Assembly (NCBI RefSeq): GCF_007997005.1
Contig: NZ_VOSL01000023.1
Coordinates: 30,875-94,874, forward strand
DNA: 64,000 nt
Direction: 5' to 3'
From: Lujinxingia vulgaris
GTDB lineage: Bacteria > Myxococcota_A > Bradymonadia > Bradymonadales > Bradymonadaceae
Part shown: piece after piece, positions 18,096 through 26,745 of the stretch
How positions within the stretch are numbered: the first letter of the stretch is position 1
Layout of the letters: every line of letters starts with the position of its first letter
Position numbers and translations under genes: made by a program
Notes under the pieces: generated by a model
Database searches by the model: none
What the model was told of the DNA's origin: nothing
Seen by the model: only the letters and a program-made list of their open reading frames with translations

Positions 18096-21023
18096 ATGAG
18101 CATTTTTGATAAAATAGGCGCCCGCGTGGGCGACTTCCTCGATGAGGTCTTGCTGCCCGAAGACGTGCGCCTGCTGCACGAGCGCGCCCGCGAGGCGATG
18201 GATCGCGGCGAATATGTGCGCGCCCGACATCTTCTCGATGAGGCGCTGCGGCGCCGCCCCGATATCGAGCGCACCCACCACCTGCTGGGCCTTTGCCTGG
18301 CCTTTCGCGAGGAGTTCGAGGAAGCGATCCAGGCCTTTGAGCGCGCGCTGGCCATTCGCGAAGAGCCCTCCACCCTCTTTCACCTCGGGCTGACCCTGGA
18401 GCGTATGGGTCGCAGCGCCGAGGCCCAGGCGCATCTTCAGCGCGCCCTGACCCTTGGCGACGAGGCGCCTTTTGACTTTGAGGTGCACCTCGCGCTCGGT
18501 CGCATCTACCTGGCGCAGGGTCGCGCCGACAAGGCAGCGCGCGAACTTCAGCGCGCTCTGCGCCTTCGCGCCGGGCACACCGAGGCCAGCGTGCTTCTGG
18601 CCCGCGCGCTGCTTGCCCGCGGCGACGAGGCCGGCGCCGCAGCGATCCTCAAGGATCTTCCCGCCGAACACCCCACCCTCGATCACCTGCTCACACTTGG
18701 CGAGATCGCCTCGCGTCAGGGCCACCCCGCCCGCGCCGCAGATGCCTACGAGCATGTGCTCGACCGAAAGCCCGATCACCTCGACGCGCTGGTGGGTGCG
18801 GCCCGTGCCCACGTGGCGATGCATCAGCCCGCGCGAGCAAACCCGCTACTTTTGCGCGCGCTCTCGGTCTGCGAGCCGGACTGCGACGAGGCGATCGCCG
18901 CCGACATCCACAGCCTCATCGGCCAGACCTACGCCCAGGTCGGCGAACATCGGCGCGCCTTGGAGAGCTTTCGAGCCGCGCTGGCCTTACGCCCCGAACA
19001 CCTCGGCGCCCTGACCGGCGCCGGCCAAAGCGCGCTGGAGCTTGAGGACTTCGACCAGGCCCAGGCTTTCTTTGAAGACGCCCTCTCCCACAGCGCCCCC
19101 CCCCGCTCCGAGGAGCTCGAACGCGCCGGTATTCCTCGCCGCGCCGAGCTCCTCTACGGGCTGGGGAGATGCCGGCTTCACTCCGGCGACATGCTGGGTG
19201 CCCGCCATCTTCTGGACGAAGCGATCATGCTCGCTCCCGACCAACGCGCGCCTTACCTTCACGCGCTGGCCGAGGTCGCCCTGGCGCTGGGCGACGCCGC
19301 CGAAGCCCTCATCACCCTGGATGCCGCGAGCGAAGCGCACCCGACCTCGCGCCTGCAAGCCCGCATCGAGACGACCCGAGAACGCGCGCTGCACCGGCTG
19401 ACATCGCACTGGCATCCTCCCGAAGATGCACAGAGCAGCGCCGAGCTTATCGCTGCGCTCGAGGCGCTCCTCGACCTCTACAGCGCCGACCCACACGCCG
19501 GCCCGCTCACAAGCCGGTTGCGCGAGCTCCTCGACGAGCTCAACGCGCCGCTCTCGGTGGCGATCGTCGGTGAGTTCAACGCGGGGAAGTCCACCCTGGT
19601 CAACGCGCTGCTGGGCGAAGCGGTGGTGCCCATGGGTGTACTCCCCACCACCGCGCATGCCTGCATCATGGGCTACGGCCCGCGCGCCGGCGCCCGCATC
19701 GTGTACGAAGACGGCCGCCAGCTTGACGTCGACTTCGCCGGTGCCCGTCAGCACATGCGCGAGGAGCCCGAGGCCATCGCGCGCCTCGACTACAGCTACC
19801 CTCACCCCCAGCTCCGCTCGATCAACTTCTGGGACACGCCCGGCTTCAACGCCCTGGACCCTCGCCATGAAGCTCTGGCCGAGCAGGCACTGGAGCGCGC
19901 CGAGGCCATCATCTGGCTGCTCGACGCCAACCAGGCCCTCAGCGACACCGAGTTTGAACGCCTCGACGCCATCCCCCGCGCCGAGGAGCGCCTGCTCATC
20001 GTCCTCAACAAAGTCGACCGCCTCGGCCCCCCCGAGACCAGGCAGGAGGCCGTCGACGAGATCATCGCCCACATCGAAGATCACGTCGGCCACACCGGCG
20101 CGGGCATCTTTGCCATCTCCGCGCTCGAGGCGCTCAACGCCCGTCGCGAAGACGCCCCGGCGCCGGCGGCCTTCGAGGCCCTGCTTGAGACGATCGACCT
20201 GAGCCTGATTCAGCGTTCCACCCGCATCAAGGTCTCCGCGGCACGCAGCGCGCTCGACCAGTGGCTGGGCGATCTTCATGGCCTTCGCGACCGGCTCGAT
20301 CAGAGCTACGCCGACCACCTCGCCACTCTGGCTCGCCTTCGTTCGCATCTCGATCAGCAGTCGCCAGCGCCGGCGCCCCGGGCCGCCTCGGAGGCCGAGG
20401 CTCTCATCGACCAGCTCGACTTCGTCGTCATCGGCGTCGAGCGCGAGATCAGCGAGGCGCTCCGACCCCGCGGCCGCATCTTCACCCGCCAGCGCCTCGA
20501 TGAGGAAGACCGCGACTTCATCGTCGAGCTCTTCGCCCGCCGCGTCGACGACCTCCTCGATCGCGCCATGCAACGCGTCCTTCAGGATATCGAAGCGCTC
20601 GAAGCCACACTCGCCACCGAGATCAGCCCGACGCTCGGCGCGCTCAACCTCAATGAGGCCCGCGCGCTACGCCGACGCCTCGACGGCTTCTTCGACGCCT
20701 CCCGCGCGCTCAAGAGCGCGCTCCGTGACCGCGTCTTCGGCCATTGGCGCGCCCGTGCCCAGGGCCAACTTCGCGCCGCAAGCGCCGCCGCCTTTGAAGA
20801 ACTCCTCGCCATGCCCCCCGAAGATGTCGCCGGACGACGCGACCGTCTCCGTGCGCTTCTGCCTCGTGTCGACCAGAGTTTTACCGAGCCCCTGGCCGAG
20901 TGGCTGCGGGAATTTTCCCTTGCTGCGACGCGCTTTTGCGATAGGCTCCAGCGCGACCTCGAAGCACTCCGGCTGGAGGCGCATCACCGCTACAACCTGA
21001 CCCCCTCGGCCCCCTCCTCATGA
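18096..21023 (+). CDS. TPR-dynamin-type GTPase fusion
   Basis: 975 residues. The N-terminal half (about 25-440) is a run of TPRs (for example RHLLDEALRRRPDIERTHHL, AFERALAIREEPSTLFHLGL, SFRAALALRPEHLGALTGAG). A dynamin-family G domain follows, with G1 GEFNAGKST (Lys498), G2 threonines in LPTTAH, G3 DTPG (Asp580) and G4 NKVD (Asn638). The C-terminal 270 residues are long amphipathic helices, as in the stalk and membrane-binding region of bacterial dynamin-like proteins. No signal peptide is present. A membrane-remodelling or membrane-protecting GTPase with a TPR docking platform is the reasonable inference. Its stop overlaps the following lipoprotein gene by 4 bp. Confidence 0.88.
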   Translation: MSIFDKIGARVGDFLDEVLLPEDVRLLHERAREAMDRGEYVRARHLLDEALRRRPDIERTHHLLGLCLAFREEFEEAIQAFERALAIREEPSTLFHLGLTLERMGRSAEAQAHLQRALTLGDEAPFDFEVHLALGRIYLAQGRADKAARELQRALRLRAGHTEASVLLARALLARGDEAGAAAILKDLPAEHPTLDHLLTLGEIASRQGHPARAADAYEHVLDRKPDHLDALVGAARAHVAMHQPARANPLLLRALSVCEPDCDEAIAADIHSLIGQTYAQVGEHRRALESFRAALALRPEHLGALTGAGQSALELEDFDQAQAFFEDALSHSAPPRSEELERAGIPRRAELLYGLGRCRLHSGDMLGARHLLDEAIMLAPDQRAPYLHALAEVALALGDAAEALITLDAASEAHPTSRLQARIETTRERALHRLTSHWHPPEDAQSSAELIAALEALLDLYSADPHAGPLTSRLRELLDELNAPLSVAIVGEFNAGKSTLVNALLGEAVVPMGVLPTTAHACIMGYGPRAGARIVYEDGRQLDVDFAGARQHMREEPEAIARLDYSYPHPQLRSINFWDTPGFNALDPRHEALAEQALERAEAIIWLLDANQALSDTEFERLDAIPRAEERLLIVLNKVDRLGPPETRQEAVDEIIAHIEDHVGHTGAGIFAISALEALNARREDAPAPAAFEALLETIDLSLIQRSTRIKVSAARSALDQWLGDLHGLRDRLDQSYADHLATLARLRSHLDQQSPAPAPRAASEAEALIDQLDFVVIGVEREISEALRPRGRIFTRQRLDEEDRDFIVELFARRVDDLLDRAMQRVLQDIEALEATLATEISPTLGALNLNEARALRRRLDGFFDASRALKSALRDRVFGHWRARAQGQLRAASAAAFEELLAMPPEDVAGRRDRLRALLPRVDQSFTEPLAEWLREFSLAATRFCDRLQRDLEALRLEAHHRYNLTPSAPSS

Positions 21024-21676
21024 ACTTTTCTGCCTTACTCGCACGCTCGCGTTTTCTGCTGGTTCTCTGTGCCTTTGCCGCGCTGGTGGCATGCGCCGAT
21101 GACGCTGCAGAGGGGCCCAAGGCCGACGCCGGTCCCGACGTGACCGCCTCCTCCGAGGAGGCCGGTCAGGGCGACGTCGCCCCCGATTTTGAGAGCGCTC
21201 AGCCGGCTCAAGAACATGTCGCGACCTCCACCAAACGAGGCACCATCGCGGCGATGCCCCCCCTCTCGCTGGGCACCTTCCTCTCCCGCTCCGACGCCCA
21301 GGAGTTTATCCCCAACACCCCGCTCGATGAGGCGCCCTTTCCGGGGCAGCGAGTGAGCTCAAGCTATAACGCGGTGCGTTACACCCCGCGCGAAGGCGAC
21401 AGTTTCGGCCTCGCTCTTCAGGTCTGGTCCCCCCCGACCAACGACGCCGCCGCAGAGCGCGTAGCCTCGTTGCGCGAGCAATTCCTCAACGTCGCAGACG
21501 CTCCGCAGAGTGCGCTCCCCGAGGGCGCGTTCACCTCGGAGCGCGCCGGAATTCGCACACTGGTCTTCCGCTCTACCGAGCGCTCCTACGCGTTCGCCCT
21601 GAGCTGCGGGCTCGATCACTGCCGCAACTGGCGGCCCCTGATTGAGCTCGGCGAGTCGATCGCAAAGAAACAATAA
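21020..21676 (+). CDS. Lipoprotein coupled to the TPR-dynamin gene
   Basis: 218 residues with a lipoprotein signal (lipobox LVAC) followed by an acidic spacer, then about 130 residues of unrecognised fold. It has two nearby cysteines (SCGLDHC) near the end and no known catalytic motif. The start overlaps the GTPase stop by 4 bp, so expression is tied. The pair places one partner in the cytoplasm or inner membrane and the other in the envelope, which fits, but does not prove, a joint membrane function. Confidence 0.7.
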   Translation: MNFSALLARSRFLLVLCAFAALVACADDAAEGPKADAGPDVTASSEEAGQGDVAPDFESAQPAQEHVATSTKRGTIAAMPPLSLGTFLSRSDAQEFIPNTPLDEAPFPGQRVSSSYNAVRYTPREGDSFGLALQVWSPPTNDAAAERVASLREQFLNVADAPQSALPEGAFTSERAGIRTLVFRSTERSYAFALSCGLDHCRNWRPLIELGESIAKKQ

Positions 21677-21719
21677 ACCAAACAAAACCAACCACTTAGG
21701 CGATAGACGCGCGTCATCT

Positions 21720-22664
21720 TCACGAGCGATGCGCGTCCAGGTGTGCGAGCAGACATGCGTTGACCTCGTCGGTAGCGTCTCGCTGCACCCAGTGACTTGC
21801 GCCCTCAATGCGATGCACCCTGGCTGCCGCGCAACGCGCTACCGCGGGCTCAATCAGGCTGGTGTGCAGCGCGCTATCGGCCGTGCCCCAGATCACACAC
21901 ATCGGCAACTCAATCAGCGCGGGCTCTGGCGCGCGAAGGCTGTAGCGCGCCGCCCGGTACCACGAGAGCATGCCCCGCAACGCCTGCGGCTGGCGCCAGG
22001 CCTCCATGTAGCGCGTGATCTCCTCGCGTTGAAACGACCCCTTCTTAGCTTCACCCACCATCGCGCCCCGGAGCGCCCCGTAGTCACGGGCCGAGAGCAT
22101 CTTTTCTGCCAGCCCCGGCACCTGAAAGAGCATCACGTACCAGCTTCGCCAGAACTGGTTAGGGTTCGACCACAACGCCCGGGCCAACACCTTGACCGGC
22201 GGGCAGTTAAGCACCGTCGCCGAGCTAAAACGATCCGGCCTGTGCGCCGCCAGCCACCAGGTGAGCGCGCCGCCCCAGTCATGCCCCACAAGCTGCGCCC
22301 GATCGATGTTGAGCGCATCCATGATCCCGATCACATCGCCGCCCAACACCTCCAGGCGATAATCCTCCACCGCCTCCGGCTTATCGCTGCGATCGTAGCC
22401 CCGCTGAATCGGCATGATCACGCGGTAGCCCGCCTCCACCAACGCCTCCACCTGCCTGGCCCACCCCATCCAGGAGTCTGGAAAACCGTGCAGCAAAAAG
22501 ACCGCCGCCCCGTCCTCCGGTCCGGCAACCGCCACGTGCAGCTGCACCTCGGGTCCGGTGTACGCAAAAAATCGCACCGACTCGCCCAACCCCACCGCTT
22601 CGGCCTGCGCGCGGTAGTAGTCGCGGTTGGCATGAAGAATCAACGCCTCGAAGCTCGCTCCCAT
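21720..22664 (-). CDS. Alpha/beta-hydrolase, epoxide hydrolase-like
   Basis: 314 residues from the ATG at 22664, which has GGAG 7 nt upstream (a Met five codons earlier lacks a Shine-Dalgarno). Alpha/beta-hydrolase features: oxyanion-hole HGFPDSW, nucleophile elbow GHDWGG with Asp as nucleophile (the epoxide-hydrolase or haloalkane-dehalogenase type, not Ser), and a C-terminal SHWVQRD with the likely catalytic His. Epoxide hydrolysis through an Asp ester intermediate is the family reaction; the substrate is unknown. It converges on the lipoprotein gene at 21676. Confidence 0.85.
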   Translation of the reverse strand: MGASFEALILHANRDYYRAQAEAVGLGESVRFFAYTGPEVQLHVAVAGPEDGAAVFLLHGFPDSWMGWARQVEALVEAGYRVIMPIQRGYDRSDKPEAVEDYRLEVLGGDVIGIMDALNIDRAQLVGHDWGGALTWWLAAHRPDRFSSATVLNCPPVKVLARALWSNPNQFWRSWYVMLFQVPGLAEKMLSARDYGALRGAMVGEAKKGSFQREEITRYMEAWRQPQALRGMLSWYRAARYSLRAPEPALIELPMCVIWGTADSALHTSLIEPAVARCAAARVHRIEGASHWVQRDATDEVNACLLAHLDAHRS

Positions 22665-22730
22665 CACATCACTCCACATTGAACAGTATTCATCCCATCA
22701 ACGAGCCCCACTCTATCGCGCCGCCGCCAG

Positions 22731-22767
22731 AAAAAAAGAGCCGCCCGCGCTTCGCGCGGACGGCTCC
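22731..22767 (-). terminator. Intrinsic terminator downstream of HMG-CoA reductase
   Basis: On the minus strand GAGCCGTCCGCGCG pairs with CGCGCGGGCGGCTC (one internal mismatch) across a short AAG loop and is followed by TTTTTTT. It lies about 80 bp beyond the reductase stop. Confidence 0.8.
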
Positions 22768-22846
22768 CTGACCTTCACACCTCTCGACTCACCCGACCGC
22801 CCCGGGCTCACGCCATCACCGGCGCAGGCAACCCGAGCGCGCGACA

Positions 22847-24118
22847 TCAGCTGGCCGCCTCCAGCTCCCCGGAGGCGCGCATCGCCAGAAGAATCTCACG
22901 GGCGCGATGCACCTTGATCTCACCATCTTCGATGAGCCGCTCCACCACACGGTCCAACTCTTCAGGTTGTGCACCGGCGGTCGCCGCCACGCTGCGCGCG
23001 TGCAGCGACATATGCCCGCGCTGAATGCCCTCGGTCGCCAGCGCCTTAAGCGCCCCCATATTCTGGGCCAGCCCCACCGCGCCCATCACCTCGGCCAGTT
23101 CCGCGGCCGACTCGATACGCAGGATCTTGTGAGCGAGCTGCACGGTGGGGTGCAGACGAATCGGACCGCCGACGGTACCAACCTGAATCGGGATCTCCAG
23201 AATCCCCACCAGGGCCTCCCCCTCAATGCGCCAGATCGCCATCGGGCGGTAACGCCCGTCGCGCGCGCAGTAGGCATGCGCGCCGGCCTCCAGCGCGCGC
23301 CAGTCATTGCCGGTCGCGATGCACACCGCGCCGATCCCGTTCATGATGCCTTTATTATGCGTCGCCGCCCGGTAGGGATCGACCTCGGCAAACTCACTGG
23401 CCAGCACGATGCCCTCGGCAACCTCTTTGCCGCTGAAGGACTTCCACGCCAGATCGCTGAAAGGGATGCGGCAAGTCGCGCGCACTTTTCGACGATCCGC
23501 CAGGTTGCTCAAAATCCTCAAAAAGACCCGACCGCCGGTGAGCTCTTCGATGCGCGGCGCCATGCCCTCGGCCACCGAGTTGATGGCGTTGGCCCCCATC
23601 GCGTCGCAGCAGTCGATGAAGAGGTGCACCACCAGCATCCGCTGGTAGTTGCCCTCATCGATCAGCCGAACCTCCAGCCCGGTGACCCCGCCGCCACGCT
23701 CGACCATATTGGGCTGCAGCGCGTTGGCCGAAGCAATCAGCTCCTCGCGCTGCGCCTCAATCGCCTCGCGCGCCTTATCCCAATCCTGACACCCGACGAC
23801 CTGCACCTGGCCGATCATCACGTTGCCCTCAGCGCGCGCTTCGAACCCGCCGCTGCCGCGCGCGATCTTGGCCACGTGGCTCACCGCCGCGATGATGCTC
23901 GGCTCTTCCACCGCCATCGGCACCAGATAGTCGCGCCCGTTGACCTTGAAGTTCAGCCCCAGCCCCAGCGGCAGCTCCAGCACCCCGATGGCGTTCTCCA
24001 CCATCTGGTTGGCCATCTGCGCGTCCAGACCGCCGCCGTGGCTGCGCAACAAAGCGGCGTCCTGCGCGTCAATCACCCCGCGCTCCACCAGCAAGTCCAC
24101 CCGCTCACGGGTGTTCAT
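22847..24118 (-). CDS. mvaA: Hydroxymethylglutaryl-CoA reductase, class II
   Basis: 423 residues from the ATG at 24118, with CGGAGG 10 nt upstream; an extra 31 codons in frame before it do not resemble the family. Class II HMG-CoA reductase features: ENAIGVLELPLG with the catalytic Glu, DCCDAMGANAIN, HNKGIMNGIG with the catalytic Lys, GNDWRALEAGAH with the catalytic Asp, GTVGGPI, and the catalytic His in GHMSLHARS. These match the Pseudomonas mevalonii type closely. It interconverts HMG-CoA and mevalonate, cytoplasmic. No other mevalonate gene is nearby, so whether it serves isoprenoid synthesis or mevalonate use cannot be read here. It has its own terminator. Confidence 0.95.
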   Translation of the reverse strand: MNTRERVDLLVERGVIDAQDAALLRSHGGGLDAQMANQMVENAIGVLELPLGLGLNFKVNGRDYLVPMAVEEPSIIAAVSHVAKIARGSGGFEARAEGNVMIGQVQVVGCQDWDKAREAIEAQREELIASANALQPNMVERGGGVTGLEVRLIDEGNYQRMLVVHLFIDCCDAMGANAINSVAEGMAPRIEELTGGRVFLRILSNLADRRKVRATCRIPFSDLAWKSFSGKEVAEGIVLASEFAEVDPYRAATHNKGIMNGIGAVCIATGNDWRALEAGAHAYCARDGRYRPMAIWRIEGEALVGILEIPIQVGTVGGPIRLHPTVQLAHKILRIESAAELAEVMGAVGLAQNMGALKALATEGIQRGHMSLHARSVAATAGAQPEELDRVVERLIEDGEIKVHRAREILLAMRASGELEAAS

Positions 24119-24385
24119 CCGGTAAAAGCCTCCGATACGGCTGCTGGGCCGTTCGTTATCGTCCTGACAACTCACTCGATCGTCACGTTGTGCTCTGCGA
24201 GTCTCCAACATCGCTCGCTCCCATACAAAAGGTCATCTGAGGGTCGTCCACAGCACCCTGCGGATCGCTGACCGATGAACCTTCGACGCCACCCCCGTCC
24301 AGGGCAAACCAGAATCGACGAATGGTCGCCTCCGCCGATAACCGGTCGCGTCACTCCGTAAATGGTCGCTCACTTCGGGCGCCCC

Positions 24386-24712
24386 TTAAGGCCGCACCCA
24401 CACTCGCTCATCCTCAACCACCACCTCATAGACGTGCACCGGCGCTGAGCGGTGATCGCAGCGCCCCGTCTCCAGATCAAACGCGTACTGATGATGCGGG
24501 CAGATGATCTTCCCGTCGAAGATCACCCCGTAGGCCATCGACCGTGACTTATGCGGGCAGATCTCATCGACCGCCCGCACCCGCTCGCCATCCATGCAGA
24601 GCAGCACCGAGCGCTCGCCAACTTTGACGCGCGAAGGCAAAACCTTGCCCACCTCGTCCAGTCCGCAGACCTCTTCAAAACCCTGCGCCAGTAGCTCTTC
24701 TCGTGTCGCCAT
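24386..24712 (-). CDS. Rieske [2Fe-2S] ferredoxin-like protein
   Basis: 108 residues, the size of free-standing Rieske ferredoxins and NirD-like subunits. Cluster ligands are visible as CPHKS (Cys and His) and CPHHQYAFDLETG (Cys and His), spaced as in the family. Soluble, no signal peptide. GGAG sits 5 nt before the ATG. A small electron carrier for an oxygenase or reductase is the usual role; no partner oxygenase is adjacent. Confidence 0.9.
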   Translation of the reverse strand: MATREELLAQGFEEVCGLDEVGKVLPSRVKVGERSVLLCMDGERVRAVDEICPHKSRSMAYGVIFDGKIICPHHQYAFDLETGRCDHRSAPVHVYEVVVEDERVWVRP

Positions 24713-24879
24713 CGTTGCTCCAGAAGCGTCCGTCGAGGCCCACTGACCCCGCGTTTGTTCACGAACCCTTGAACACCGGCGCCCATTCCTCTCTACCGCC
24801 CCGGCGCGCCCTCTTCAACTCCCACCTCGTCCTCTCTCAGGAGGTCGCGCCCGTCGCCCGGCAACCTGCCGCGGCGAGC

Positions 24880-26577
24880 CTAGTACAATTTGGTCACGTC
24901 GATGCCGCGGTAGTAATGGGTCAGGATCTCGCGATGCGTCTTGCCCTGCGACGCCATCCCAATCGCCCCGGTCTGGCACATCCCCACCCCGTGACCAAAG
25001 CCGCCCCCGCGGAAGTTGAACGTGCGCACAAACCCATCTCGCCCCTTCTCCATCGACATCACAAAGAGCCCGCTGCGCAGCCCTCCGAAGAGCCTGCGCA
25101 CGTTGAGTTCTCGCTCCACCACCGCCTCGCCACGCTCCCCCTCAAGGCGCAGCCGAATCACGCGCCCGCTCACCCCGCGGCTGATCACCTCAGCATGGCG
25201 AATCCGGCCGATATCTTCGCCGCGCTCCGCGAGCCAGCTCTGCGCCTGGGACGCCTCCACCTCTCGCGTCCACCGGTAGAGCCGCGCGCTGCTCACCGGC
25301 GCCGTCTTGCTGTAGGCCGGAAAATCGCTGGCGAGAAACGCCTCGATATTCGCCTCGGTAATGCCGTCTTTAAACGCCTCCGGCACATCGCCTGCCGGCG
25401 CATCCGGACGTCCCCGAAGATGCGGCCAGGGCTCAGCATCCCAAACTGTCTCGTTATTCTCGGTGAAGCCTGCGGCGTTGGAGCTGTACACCGCATCGAC
25501 GATGCGATTGCCCGCCAACATCACCTCGCCATGGGTGGCGTCGACGGCCTCATTGGTGCGCGGGTCCTCATTGTCGATGCCCCCGTACACCTGATCGTAC
25601 ACATCGGCGCGCAGCATGTAGGGGTCTGCGAGATTGCGAACGCCGATGGCGGCAAAGATATTATTTCGCGCTGCGATCGCCTGCGCCCTGAGCGCCCCCT
25701 GGGGGGCCGAGGCGTAAATCTCAGACGGGACGGTGCCTTTCAGCACCCGCTCCGCCCCCAGGTTATTGATCACCGCGACCTTGCCGTTCTTGTCCGAGGC
25801 AAAGATCAGCTCTCCGGTGTAGCGCCGGGTCTCCTCCCCGGCGTCATACGATTTTTTGATCCCGGGCACCGAATAGCGAATCGACTCCTCTCGCCCCCGC
25901 CGCGAGCTCACCCAGAGCACGTCATCGTGGCGAATGCTCACATCGAGCCCCCGGCCACTCAGCGTCAGTGTGCCTCCCGGAAACTCCAGGCGCTCACTGT
26001 GCACGCTGCCGTTGATGCCGAACTGCGCCTCCAGCCGACGCCGCAACGACTGCGCCTCATCAAAGGTGTCCGCCCCGCCCACGCAAACAAGGATCACCCG
26101 CGAATCAAACACCTTGCCGCGCACCGCAAAGAGCCCCCCCACCTCAAAGGTGCGCGGCATCATCCCGCGTCCCTCCCACTGCCCGAGCACGCCGTCGACC
26201 CGCTCGCGCTGGTCCACTGCCACCCGGTCCACCACCACCCAGTGCTTGTAGCGCCCCGCCCTCCCGTTGCTCATCGTGACCGTGTACGTCGTATCCCCCG
26301 GAAGATCGATCTCCGGCCCCCCCGGCCCCTGCGGCATCACCCGTATCGGCTCGCTCGGCGTAAACTCAACCTGCTCCTCGCCCTCCAGAATCCCCAGCCG
26401 AATCAGCGGATCGCCGCGTCGCGTAAAGTTGAGCTGCGGCGCATACAACATCGCCACCCGATCCGCCGTCGAGAGCTCGCGCCCCTGCGCGCTGGCGTGA
26501 TGCTGCGCTCCCATCACCATCAGGAGCGCCACCATCGCACCCCACCCGAACTTCCCAAACACCTGACTGCTCTGCAT
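24880..26577 (-). CDS. SpoIID/LytB-domain secreted protein
   Basis: 565 residues with a signal peptide cleaved near HASA-QG. The SpoIID fold occupies the second half: VLKGTVPSEIYASAPQGALRAQAIAARN contains the conserved catalytic-type Glu and the AL+AQA+AAR signature, and the C-terminus has GFGHGVGMCQTGAIGMA followed by HYYRG. In sporulators SpoIID is a lytic transglycosylase acting on denuded glycan strands. Relatives occur in many non-sporulating bacteria as cell-wall enzymes, and an analogous role is inferred here. Residues 30-280 are an unassigned N-terminal region of repeated beta strands. Nothing in the neighbourhood suggests sporulation. Confidence 0.85.
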   Translation of the reverse strand: MQSSQVFGKFGWGAMVALLMVMGAQHHASAQGRELSTADRVAMLYAPQLNFTRRGDPLIRLGILEGEEQVEFTPSEPIRVMPQGPGGPEIDLPGDTTYTVTMSNGRAGRYKHWVVVDRVAVDQRERVDGVLGQWEGRGMMPRTFEVGGLFAVRGKVFDSRVILVCVGGADTFDEAQSLRRRLEAQFGINGSVHSERLEFPGGTLTLSGRGLDVSIRHDDVLWVSSRRGREESIRYSVPGIKKSYDAGEETRRYTGELIFASDKNGKVAVINNLGAERVLKGTVPSEIYASAPQGALRAQAIAARNNIFAAIGVRNLADPYMLRADVYDQVYGGIDNEDPRTNEAVDATHGEVMLAGNRIVDAVYSSNAAGFTENNETVWDAEPWPHLRGRPDAPAGDVPEAFKDGITEANIEAFLASDFPAYSKTAPVSSARLYRWTREVEASQAQSWLAERGEDIGRIRHAEVISRGVSGRVIRLRLEGERGEAVVERELNVRRLFGGLRSGLFVMSMEKGRDGFVRTFNFRGGGFGHGVGMCQTGAIGMASQGKTHREILTHYYRGIDVTKLY

Positions 26578-26643
26578 CGCCTACCTGTACGTCGTCTGCC
26601 GATTCCATGGCCTCTCCCCCACCATAACCCGAGCGTGCCCCGG

Positions 26644-26688
26644 ATGCACCAACGCCGGCGCCCTTTTGAGACGCCGGCGTTGGTGCAT
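26644..26688. terminator. Perfect 17-bp inverted repeat, hairpin between two minus-strand genes
   Basis: ATGCACCAACGCCGGCG (26644-26660) is exactly complementary to 26672-26688, with an 11-nt loop. It lies between the 1379-residue protein gene and the SpoIID gene, both on the minus strand. There is no T-run on either side, so it may be a transcript-stabilising hairpin, a factor-dependent terminator or a protein site rather than a classical intrinsic terminator. Confidence 0.6.
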
Positions 26689-26745
26689 GCCTTGCTCGAT
26701 CGTGGGTTCACGCGCAGGCCCAGGCCGCGCGCTTTTCCTGCAAAC

